Of a stretch of DNA of 64,000 nt, positions 1-8,096 are shown in pieces. The stretch comes from an uncultured Synergistales bacterium. Lineage in GTDB: Bacteria > Synergistota > Synergistia > Synergistales > Aminobacteriaceae. Below the pieces are notes generated by a model, which did no database searches, had not been told where the DNA came from, and was given only the letters and a program-made list of their open reading frames with translations. Numbering within the stretch: position 1 is the stretch's first letter; the number at the start of each line of letters is the position of its first letter. Made by a program: the position numbers and the translations under genes. Location of the stretch: contig CAJOCL010000002.1 in the NCBI GenBank assembly GCA_905233565.1, forward strand, positions 79,988-143,987. The letters are read 5' to 3'.

Positions 1-323
1 TCTAAGCTGATTATTTTTACTCCTGAACGTCTCAGAACGTCATACACATTTGGGTTTATACGTTCAGCAAAAGTTCTCGTAACTACAATATCAGGCTTCA
101 ACGCTAAAATTCTTTCAGCACCTGAACGCAGTGAAATTCGGGGCAGTTCGGGCAATAAATCGGCATCATCATTTTCTGACAACGCGATCAACATTTCAGC
201 CCCTCCCATAGCGTAAATATTATCAGAATGTCCCGGATAAAGTGAAATAACTCTCAAACTTTCAGCATCAGCAGGACAGGCTATAATCATTAAAAATATT
301 ATTATCTTGGCAAAGCGCGCCAC
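1..323 (-). CDS. ABC transporter substrate-binding protein, BtuF/FepB-like, partial (runs off the window)
   Basis: Reverse strand reads VARFAKIIIFLMIIACPADAESLRVISLYPGHSDNIYAMGGAEMLIALSENDDADLLPELPRISLRSGAERILALKPDIVVTRTFAERINPNVYDVLRRSGVKIISL; signal peptide plus typical metal-chelate SBP motif; GTG start overlaps end of the ATPase gene. Confidence 0.8.
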   Translation of the reverse strand, partial: MARFAKIIIFLMIIACPADAESLRVISLYPGHSDNIYAMGGAEMLIALSENDDADLLPELPRISLRSGAERILALKPDIVVTRTFAERINPNVYDVLRRSGVKIISL

Positions 324-1063
324 ATTTCATCATTCCTTTCATTATTTCTGTATTTAATAAATTCAGTCCCGTATAAATCCCTCAGAATTTCAGCGTTAAT
401 TTTACGGCCATGTGATATTAATTTCCCTTCACGTAACGCAATGTAATAATCCGAGTATGAAAGCGATATATTAATATCATGAACGGCGGCAATTATAGTC
501 TTTCCGCTGACGGCAAGAGATTTCAGAAGTTCAAAAACTCTGGCGGATCTGTCGGGGTCAAGTGAACTTGTCGGCTCATCAAGCAGTATCACCCCCGTAT
601 CCTGAGCAAGCGAACAGGCAATGAAAACTAGCTGCCTCTCACCGTCTGAAAGCGTCATAATATCACGTTCAAGAAGATGAGAGATTCCCAGCATTTCTGA
701 TGAACGTGAAATTATTTCATTGTCGTTTTTTGTTAAACCTGAGAATAATCCCCTGTAAGGAAGTCTGCCCATTGCTATAATTTCGCGGACGCTGAAGGGA
801 TATGACGGCCTGAAATTCTTATCGCTCATGACAAAACTTGCCGAAAACGAAAACTTTTTGCGTGAAATATTCCTGACTTCATGGCCGTTAAGAATCACGC
901 TCCCTGAATAGCTTTTTAACCCGGCAAGAACTTTCAGGAACGTAGATTTCCCCGAACCGTTGGGGCCGATTAAAGACGTTAAGCCCAGTTTGATTTCCAG
1001 CGATAAATCCCTGAGAATTATATTTTTACCGTAACCCGTAACTAAATTTTTGACCGTGTACAA
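302..1063 (-). CDS. ABC transporter ATP-binding protein, FecE/BtuD-like (iron-siderophore/cobalamin family)
   Basis: Walker A GPNGSGKST, signature LSDGERQ, Walker B VILLDEPTSSLD; TTG start. Confidence 0.9.
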   Translation of the reverse strand: MYTVKNLVTGYGKNIILRDLSLEIKLGLTSLIGPNGSGKSTFLKVLAGLKSYSGSVILNGHEVRNISRKKFSFSASFVMSDKNFRPSYPFSVREIIAMGRLPYRGLFSGLTKNDNEIISRSSEMLGISHLLERDIMTLSDGERQLVFIACSLAQDTGVILLDEPTSSLDPDRSARVFELLKSLAVSGKTIIAAVHDINISLSYSDYYIALREGKLISHGRKINAEILRDLYGTEFIKYRNNERNDEMWRALPR

Positions 1064-1521
1064 TATTTTTTCAGCTCATTACACAAATATTCATAACGCT
1101 GTCTCTTCTCATCCCTCGAAAAATGAACTTCCCTTGACTGTTCGGGATTCCCTGAATAATTCAGATTTTCACCGCAAAACTGCTCACTTGTCAGGTCAAA
1201 ATCATAGCCGTTGACGATGTTGTAACAGTGATAATTTCCGCCGTTCATCAAAATTCCGTAAACCCTGCCTCCGAAAATATCCTGAGCAAGAAAAGCAGTT
1301 ATTGAACATTGGCCGAGAGTTATATTATCCTTTGACCACTGAGAACGCAATCTCGGAGTACACGTGTATTCACACCAGACGTTAAGCAAAGCATCGTAGA
1401 GATCGCACGGGGTAATTATTCCCCTGTAAGAATCGTTTAATGCCCTAATTTTGTCTGAATTTTTGAAACCGTAAAATTTATATGACAATCTTAAACCCCT
1501 CCTTAAACCTTGCAATATCAA
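1042..1521 (-). CDS. YunG-family protein
   Basis: WCEYTCTPRLRSQWSKDNITLGQCSITAFLAQDIFGG...HCYNIVNGYDFDLTSEQF pattern; overlaps downstream ATPase gene. Confidence 0.65.
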   Translation of the reverse strand: MILQGLRRGLRLSYKFYGFKNSDKIRALNDSYRGIITPCDLYDALLNVWCEYTCTPRLRSQWSKDNITLGQCSITAFLAQDIFGGRVYGILMNGGNYHCYNIVNGYDFDLTSEQFCGENLNYSGNPEQSREVHFSRDEKRQRYEYLCNELKKYCTRSKI

Positions 1522-1549
1522 TATTAAATGCGAATTATATCAAAAATTT

Positions 1550-2386
1550 TTGACAGAGCTTTATAAAGAGGAATTTTGCAGGAATAAGGCAGCAATATTT
1601 TTCACCGTATCAGCAGAAAAAAGCAGCCGTTCAAATCTGAACAGATTTTCAGAACAGATACTAAATTTTTTTAATGACAATAGCCATTCAACATTTCAGT
1701 TCTGGGACGATGCCTTAAAATATACTGTTAAATTAACGAGAGATATTAAAATAGTTGTCGTTATTGACGGTTTCGACATGCTCGCGGAACGTGATCCGGC
1801 TTTTATGAACATGTTCACGCGTTCGGTTGAAAAAGAAATGATTAACAGCAATATATTTTTTGCCATTACATGCAACAGGGATAATTTTATCCGTAAAGAC
1901 TGCGCTTTGTCAGGCTTCATACGAAATATTAAGCTGGATAAATTCCTAAATGAAGAAAACGCAAGGAAACTCGTAAAAGAAGCCCTGAAACATGAAAAAG
2001 GAATAAGCAGCCTTAAATTCATACGCAAAGAAGCTGACAGCATAATACTCAAAGAAGGCGAAAAAGACAGAAGCATATACAAAATAATTTCAGGCCGTGC
2101 AGTATGTTATTTGAATTACGGGACTGAAAACGAATATATATTAGGCAGCCTCAAAGAAAACAGGACATTCGGCGAATATTCAATGCTTACGGGAAAACCA
2201 GTAATATATACGGTTACAGCCTACACTGATATGCTCCTGTTAAAAATAGAACGCGAAGACTTTGAAAAATTCATAGAAATGAACTCTCAAAACTCAATAG
2301 AAATAATGAACAACATGGCCAATATGATGAATTTAATGACGTTCAATATAAACCAGTTAAACAAAGAACTAAATCTTCAGCCCTGA
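1550..2386 (+). CDS. N-terminally truncated AAA-like ATPase remnant fused to a C-terminal cyclic nucleotide-binding domain
   Basis: VVVIDGFDMLAERDPAF resembles Walker B region of archaeal-type/DUF234-associated ATPases, no P-loop; C-term IILKEGEKDRSIYKIISGRAVCYL...FGEYSMLTGKPVIYTVTAYTDMLLLKIEREDF is CNB-like; TTG start uncertain. Confidence 0.65.
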   Translation: MTELYKEEFCRNKAAIFFTVSAEKSSRSNLNRFSEQILNFFNDNSHSTFQFWDDALKYTVKLTRDIKIVVVIDGFDMLAERDPAFMNMFTRSVEKEMINSNIFFAITCNRDNFIRKDCALSGFIRNIKLDKFLNEENARKLVKEALKHEKGISSLKFIRKEADSIILKEGEKDRSIYKIISGRAVCYLNYGTENEYILGSLKENRTFGEYSMLTGKPVIYTVTAYTDMLLLKIEREDFEKFIEMNSQNSIEIMNNMANMMNLMTFNINQLNKELNLQP

Positions 2387-2760
2387 ACGTCAAAACCTGC
2401 TGCCTCATTGTCCGCGTTCCTGAGCTGTTCGGCCTCATGGTCAGCGGCTACTTTGCCAATCATCGAATCGTAGAGCATTTTCCATAATCCCGCACCGCCT
2501 GAACTGGTTACGAGGTCATCGCTTGCCATTTCAAGCGTCAGCTCTTCCATTTGCTGATACGGCCTTCCTTTGTCGTTGCCGCTGATTGACATTGCAGTTT
2601 TCCTCATGTCCTTCCAAAGTTTCGCCCATAATATGCTTTCAAATTGCTGACATGATTCCTTGAGTTTCAAAGCGTCCTGAGTTTTGTGTATTTCAGGGTC
2701 TATATTAGTGTTTATGATTTTTGATGACGGCAGACCGTTAGTTCTGAGCATTTTTATCAT
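2377..2760 (-). CDS. flgJ: Rod-binding protein (FlgJ N-terminal-type), no glucosaminidase domain
   Basis: CQQFESILWAKLWKDMRKTA...YQQMEELTLEMASDDLVTSSGGAGLWKMLYDSM; downstream of flgI. Confidence 0.8.
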   Translation of the reverse strand: MIKMLRTNGLPSSKIINTNIDPEIHKTQDALKLKESCQQFESILWAKLWKDMRKTAMSISGNDKGRPYQQMEELTLEMASDDLVTSSGGAGLWKMLYDSMIGKVAADHEAEQLRNADNEAAGFDVQG

Positions 2761-3848
2761 TCTCCTTTTAGTGCAAGTTCATAACATTCAAGTGTTTTGT
2801 TTGCTGACATATCCCAGTCAAAAAGTTTTAATCTCTCAGTGCCTTTAACAATTAAATCACGTCTTAAATCAGGATTTTCAATTAAATTAATAATTGCACC
2901 GCTCATATCTTCAATATCGGACGGATCGAAATACATTACAGAATCCCCCGAAACTTCAGGGAGTGAGCTGGAATTTGAACACGCAGCGGGACATCTGCAG
3001 GCAAATGCCTCAAGTACGGGTATCCCGAAGCCCTCATATTCTGACGGGAAGACAAAGCACAAAGCATTTTCATACGCCCCTGAAAGCTCGTTATCGCTTA
3101 AAGCAGCCTGATGAAAACGGGACGAAAAATTTCCAAAAGAATTAACCTCTTCTTTCGTGAAATTTCCGCCCCCTGCACAGAAAACATGTATATCATTATA
3201 CATGCTCATTATAATTTTCATGGCCTCAGAAAAACGCGAAAAATTTTTATACATTCCCCGATTACCGACAAACAAAACATAATCATATTTCAGGGGAGAA
3301 CTTGAATTTACTTCAGGTTTCATTGATGCACCGTGATAAATGACCGAAATTTTATCGGGCTTAATCTCAGGATAATAATTAATTATGTCGCGTTTAGTGT
3401 TTTCTGAAACGGCTATAATCCTGTCAGCTTTCGGAATAATATTTTTCTTTGCCTCAATAACCCTTTTATTGACGGGATAAATTCCTGAATATCTCTCGTG
3501 TGTCATGTCATGAACGGTAACGATTAATTTTCCGCGCTTAGGCTTTGAAGCGTAATAATATGTCGGGTGATAAATATCATAATGCCCGCTCATTAAATCA
3601 TATGAACGGGCAGTCTTATTAACATAATGAAAAATTCCAAGCTCAGAAAGCCTGAAAATTTCACTTTTTTTTGAGGTGTCATACATTCCCAGACTTTCAG
3701 AAAAATAATAATTATGATTATGAATGCACCTCATTTTTACGTCAGCACCCAGAGATTTAAGCCGCGAGGAAATTTCATATATGTATCTCGAAATCCCTCC
3801 GAATCTCTGGGCTAACATAATCTGATAATCATAATAAACTGAGATCAT
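2757..3848 (-). CDS. Glycosyltransferase family 4 protein
   Basis: GT-B fold motifs: VTVHDMTHERY, IIAVSENTKRDII, FVGNRGMYKNFSRFSEAM, VFPSEYEGFGIPVLEAFACRCPAACSNSSSLPEV. Confidence 0.9.
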   Translation of the reverse strand: MISVYYDYQIMLAQRFGGISRYIYEISSRLKSLGADVKMRCIHNHNYYFSESLGMYDTSKKSEIFRLSELGIFHYVNKTARSYDLMSGHYDIYHPTYYYASKPKRGKLIVTVHDMTHERYSGIYPVNKRVIEAKKNIIPKADRIIAVSENTKRDIINYYPEIKPDKISVIYHGASMKPEVNSSSPLKYDYVLFVGNRGMYKNFSRFSEAMKIIMSMYNDIHVFCAGGGNFTKEEVNSFGNFSSRFHQAALSDNELSGAYENALCFVFPSEYEGFGIPVLEAFACRCPAACSNSSSLPEVSGDSVMYFDPSDIEDMSGAIINLIENPDLRRDLIVKGTERLKLFDWDMSANKTLECYELALKGE

Positions 3849-4978
3849 TACATTGTTACCAGTTCGCCGTGAAGTGCGCCGGCCTTGCTTATTGCCTGAA
3901 GAATTTCAATAATATCTCTTGGTTTCGCCCCGAGCGAATTTAACACCCTGACCATGTCCCTTACAGTTGTTGTTGACGGCATGGCTATCATTGCCCCGCC
4001 TTCCTCGTCAGCTGTAATATCCGTTCTCGGCGTAACAACCGTAACTCCTCCGCTAAAACTCTCAGGCTGTACAACGGCAGCACTTTCACCGACAGTAACA
4101 ACAAGATTCCCATGTGCGACACCGACAGAAGATATTCTGACATTTCCGCCCATTACTACAGTGCCGGTTCTCTCATTGACTGCAACTTTTGCCGTAGTAT
4201 CCGGCTCAATCTCAAGCCCCCCCATGTTCGCAAGAAAGGCCGTCGGTGCCTGAACATACTGGCCGGGAAGATTAATCTCAACCCTTCCTGCGTCAACGGC
4301 ATAAGCAACAACACCATAAACCCTGTTAATCGCATCGGCAATCCTCTGTGATGTGTTGAAATCAGGCTCTCTGAGAAGCAATGCAACCTGACCGCCCACC
4401 GAAAAATCGTTCGGGACTTCACGTTCAACCATTGCTCCGCCCGGTATCCTTCCCGCCGTCGGAACGTTCTGGGTACGTGCAGCAGCCGCGCCCTGTGCCG
4501 ACATTCCGCCGACAATTACGGGCCCCTGCGCAACAGCGTAAACTTTGCCGTCAGCAGCCCTTAACGGCGATTGTATTAACACTCCTCCTTGAAGGTTCGA
4601 GGCATTTCCCATAGTGTTTACATTGACATCAATATTCTGTCCCGGCCTTGCATATGGGGGAAGCGTTGCAGTCAGCGCGACAACTGCAAGGTTACGGGTT
4701 CTCACTGATCTTGCGTCAAGGGTAACGCCGAAATTACGCATTACGTTCCGCATCATCTGCACGGCCATTTGTGAATTATCGCCCGTTCCGTTCAGACCCG
4801 TAACGAGACCTATTCCCGTAAGCTGATTGCCCCTTGCGCCTTCAACTTCGGTTATATCTTTTATTCTCACTCTTGGATTAATCCGCGTGAAATCCATATC
4901 CTGAAGGTTCACGGCACAGAAAGCAGAATCACATGTTAAAAGCGTAAATATAAAAACAAAAAGTATTATTCTCTTCAT
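3848..4978 (-). CDS. flgI: Flagellar basal body P-ring protein FlgI
   Basis: RIKDITEVEGARGNQLTGIGLVTGLNGTGD, signal peptide, GAKPRDIIEILQAISKAGALHGELVTM C-terminus. Confidence 0.96.
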   Translation of the reverse strand: MKRIILFVFIFTLLTCDSAFCAVNLQDMDFTRINPRVRIKDITEVEGARGNQLTGIGLVTGLNGTGDNSQMAVQMMRNVMRNFGVTLDARSVRTRNLAVVALTATLPPYARPGQNIDVNVNTMGNASNLQGGVLIQSPLRAADGKVYAVAQGPVIVGGMSAQGAAAARTQNVPTAGRIPGGAMVEREVPNDFSVGGQVALLLREPDFNTSQRIADAINRVYGVVAYAVDAGRVEINLPGQYVQAPTAFLANMGGLEIEPDTTAKVAVNERTGTVVMGGNVRISSVGVAHGNLVVTVGESAAVVQPESFSGGVTVVTPRTDITADEEGGAMIAMPSTTTVRDMVRVLNSLGAKPRDIIEILQAISKAGALHGELVTM

Positions 4979-4981
4979 GCC

Positions 4982-5572
4982 TTAAAACACCGTCTGTAAA
5001 ATCTGGGTGATTATGCCCGGTTTCTGAGTGCGGGAGATTACACCCCTGCCCTTGACTGAAATTTCAGCGTTTGCAATTAAACGGCTTGAAATCTGGTTAT
5101 CACTGTTCACATCCTGCGGCCTTATAACACCTGCAAGCTGTAACTGCAAAGTCTCATCGCTTGTCCTGACATCTCTTGTCCCTTCAATTACGAGATTACC
5201 GTTCGGCAAAACTTCAGTTACAAGACATGCTAGCGTTGTAGTTGCGCTGTGAGTGCGTTCAATACTTCCGTTTCCTCTTGCCTGATTCTCTGTACTCAGC
5301 ATCAAGCCGCGTACGAAACTTAACAGGCCTGTACCGCCCGCGCCGTTGTCGCCGACAGTGTTTGTTGAATTTTTCCGAAGTGTCATGTCTGATTCGTCGC
5401 TTGCGTCCGTCCTTTCGTCAACAAGAACGGTAACAATATCCCCGACCTTTCCCGGCCTTGCGTCAGCAAACCAGTTAGCGTTGTCGTCCCATAAAGAGCC
5501 GGCGTACGAAACTGCCGGGAAAACAAGAATTATTAACAGGCATAAAAATTTTCTTTTCATGATGTCAATCAC
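4982..5572 (-). CDS. flgH: Flagellar basal body L-ring protein FlgH
   Basis: ADARPGKVGDIVTVLVDERTDAS...GNLVIEGTRDVRTSDETLQLQLAGVIRPQDVNSDNQISSRLIANAEI; adjacent to flgI. Confidence 0.95.
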   Translation of the reverse strand: MIDIMKRKFLCLLIILVFPAVSYAGSLWDDNANWFADARPGKVGDIVTVLVDERTDASDESDMTLRKNSTNTVGDNGAGGTGLLSFVRGLMLSTENQARGNGSIERTHSATTTLACLVTEVLPNGNLVIEGTRDVRTSDETLQLQLAGVIRPQDVNSDNQISSRLIANAEISVKGRGVISRTQKPGIITQILQTVF

Positions 5573-5627
5573 CTCTCAAATTTATGTATAATAAATAATA
5601 ACATTATACATTGAAGGGTGATGACTT

Positions 5628-6791
5628 ATGCGCAGGATAACGGCATTAATATTTATTTCAATATTACTCAATTGCAGTGCTTCATTTTCCGAGACAAGAG
5701 CGAGATTTTTATTCATAGGCGACATTATGGTACATGATCAGCAGTTAGATGCCGCAAAAAAGAAAGACGGAAGTTATGACTTTTCGCCCCAGTTCAGACG
5801 TATAAAGCCGATTTTTGAAAATGAATTTTTAATCGGCAATCTTGAGACGGTTTTTGCAGGAACAGGGAAAAAATTAAAATATGCCGGCTTCCCGTTCTTT
5901 AACACTCCTGACGTATTCACCGAAAATCTGATTAACGATTTAGGGGTTGACCTTCTTACGCTCGCCAACAATCACATATTCGACAGGGGCAGCGCAGGCG
6001 CAAGGCGTACGGTTGAAGTTTTGAACAGCAATGACATTTCATGGACAGGCTTGGGGCTTGACGATATACCTTCAAATGACGCAATAATACTCGAAAATAA
6101 CGGGATAAAAGCAGCTTTCATAAATCACACTTACGGAAGCAACGAATGGCCGAAATCAAGAGATGTTCATTTGAATGTAATATCTGAAAGCGATATTGAA
6201 ATGAGCATGGAAAAAGCAAAATCGTTAAGCCCTGATGTAATAATAGCCCTGTTTCACTGGGGAAATGAATATCATCACCAGCCCAATATTCACCAGAAAA
6301 AAGCGGCTGAAACAGCTTTCAGGAACGGAGCAGATTTAATTGTCGGGACACACCCTCATGTCCTTCAGCCCGTAGAAATCATTATTTCAAGCGATGACAA
6401 CAAAGTTAAGGCAGTTGCGTGGTCGCTGGGTAATTTCGTCTCTTTTCAAAGAACACTGCCGAGAGAGAGAAGCATAATTCTTGCTGCCGATTTCGTAAAA
6501 GATGATGACGGAACGAGGCTAGTTGAAATTTCAGCGGTGCCGTTATATGTCGTTGCACCGGGCAGAAAAAGGACTGAAGTTACTTATGCAGGAAATAACA
6601 CGGAATTAATCGAACGGCTTAATTTTGACGGCCTCAGCAAATCTCAGTTAAACAATCTCCATAATATAGGCCGTGCAGTTCTTGATTTTATAGGGGCTGG
6701 AAAAACATATGACGAATACGGATTCAATATTCTGTGGAACGCTGAAAGCCCCGACATTATGCCGAAAAGCCGCAGAAAAGTACCGAGATAG
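5628..6791 (+). CDS. CapA family protein (PGA_cap metallophosphoesterase-like)
   Basis: FIGDIMVHDQQL, NLETVFAG, LLTLANNHIFDRG, GADLIVGTHPHVLQPVE; signal peptide. Confidence 0.88.
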   Translation: MRRITALIFISILLNCSASFSETRARFLFIGDIMVHDQQLDAAKKKDGSYDFSPQFRRIKPIFENEFLIGNLETVFAGTGKKLKYAGFPFFNTPDVFTENLINDLGVDLLTLANNHIFDRGSAGARRTVEVLNSNDISWTGLGLDDIPSNDAIILENNGIKAAFINHTYGSNEWPKSRDVHLNVISESDIEMSMEKAKSLSPDVIIALFHWGNEYHHQPNIHQKKAAETAFRNGADLIVGTHPHVLQPVEIIISSDDNKVKAVAWSLGNFVSFQRTLPRERSIILAADFVKDDDGTRLVEISAVPLYVVAPGRKRTEVTYAGNNTELIERLNFDGLSKSQLNNLHNIGRAVLDFIGAGKTYDEYGFNILWNAESPDIMPKSRRKVPR

Positions 6792-6810
6792 AAATTTGAT
6801 ATAAAAATAA

Positions 6811-6850
6811 AAAAATCCCGATCTTTTTCAGACCGGGAATATTTTTTTAT
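6811..6850. terminator. Bidirectional Rho-independent terminator between convergent CapA and ald genes
   Basis: A-tract, TCCCG...CGGGA stem, T-tract. Confidence 0.7.
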
Positions 6851-7962
6851 GCAATCATGGCTTTGAAATCCGTATATTCATAACCGAACGCATCGGATAC
6901 GCCCTTGAAAGTCAGCTTTCCTTTGTATGTGTTTACTGCCGAACATATGACATCATTCTTTCTGCAGGCTTCCTCAAGTCCGTTTGCTGCAATCTGAAGA
7001 CCGTATCTCAGTGTCGCGTTAGTCAGTGCAATTGTGCTGGTTCTCGGCACGGCACCCGGCATGTTCCCGACACAGTAATGAACAACGCCGTCAGTTATGT
7101 ATACAGGGTCATCATGAGTTGTCATGTGGGACGCTTCTCCGCAGCCCCCCTGATCTATCGCAACATCAACGAAAACTGCTCCCGTCTTCATTTCAGGCAG
7201 GTATTTAGCCTTAAACAGCTTGGGCGTTAATGCACCCGGTATAAGCGCGGAGCCTATAACTAAATCAGCCTCTTTTACTGAACGTTCGATATTTGCATCG
7301 GTTGATACCATAGTCTGAAGCCTCGCGCCGAAAATGTCATCAAGATATTCAAGACGTTTCAAATTAATGTCAAAGACCGTAACATCTGCTCCCATTCCTA
7401 CGGCGATTTTGCAGGCATTGGCACCGACAGTCCCTCCGCCGAGAACGACAACTTTTGCCTTCGGAACTCCCGGAACTCCGGCAAGCAGTACACCTTCACC
7501 GCCGAATTTCTTTTCGAGGTATTTCGCTCCTTCCTGAATTGAAAGTCTTCCCGCAATCTGGCTCATAGGCGCAAGAAGAGGCAATGACCTGTCACGTTCC
7601 TGTAACGTCTCATAGGCTACACCGCTGACTTTTGCTGAAAGCAAAGCATCAGTCTGTTCTTTGTCGGCGGCCAGGTGAAGATACGTATACAGTATCAAGC
7701 CCTCATGAAACAGGGGATATTCAGATTTAAGGGGTTCTTTGACTTTCACCATCATGTCTGAAACTTTCCAGACTTCAGCAGCCGTATCGGCAATTAAAGC
7801 TCCTGCAGCTTTGTATTCTTTGTCCGTGAAGCCTGAGCCTAAACCTGCGCCCTTTTCAATATAGACGCTGTGTCCTGCTGAAACATAGGCTTTTGCATTA
7901 TCGGGAGTAAGTCCAACGCGGAACTCATTATTCTTAATTTCTTTTGCACATCCGATTCTCAT
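6847..7962 (-). CDS. ald: Alanine dehydrogenase
   Basis: MRIGCAKEIKNNEFRVGLTPDNAKAYVSAGH...VVVLGGGTVGANACKIAVGMGADVTVFD; internal ATG preferred over the 396-aa ORF start at 8037. Confidence 0.95.
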   Translation of the reverse strand: MRIGCAKEIKNNEFRVGLTPDNAKAYVSAGHSVYIEKGAGLGSGFTDKEYKAAGALIADTAAEVWKVSDMMVKVKEPLKSEYPLFHEGLILYTYLHLAADKEQTDALLSAKVSGVAYETLQERDRSLPLLAPMSQIAGRLSIQEGAKYLEKKFGGEGVLLAGVPGVPKAKVVVLGGGTVGANACKIAVGMGADVTVFDINLKRLEYLDDIFGARLQTMVSTDANIERSVKEADLVIGSALIPGALTPKLFKAKYLPEMKTGAVFVDVAIDQGGCGEASHMTTHDDPVYITDGVVHYCVGNMPGAVPRTSTIALTNATLRYGLQIAANGLEEACRKNDVICSAVNTYKGKLTFKGVSDAFGYEYTDFKAMIA

Positions 7963-8096
7963 GATTTGAACACCGCCTTTGATATTATTTTTTGGGAATT
8001 GATTATATTTTACAGAAAAAAATTTCCCCCGCAACACTTAAATTACGGGAGAAAAATTCTATAACTTCATGTAAAATATTCTTTTGTGTACTGAAA

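Noticed and set aside
1696-2082. 128-aa antisense ORF inside the CNB fusion gene
   Set aside because: Ser/Leu-rich shadow translation of a real plus-strand gene.
4112-4826. Several antisense ORFs over flgI in the six-frame track
   Set aside because: They are shadow ORFs opposite a clearly coding flgI; Arg/Pro-rich translations without domain or RBS support.
7963-8037. N-terminal extension of alanine dehydrogenase
   Set aside because: Family proteins start at MRIGxxKEIKNNE; upstream 25 residues are likely untranslated.
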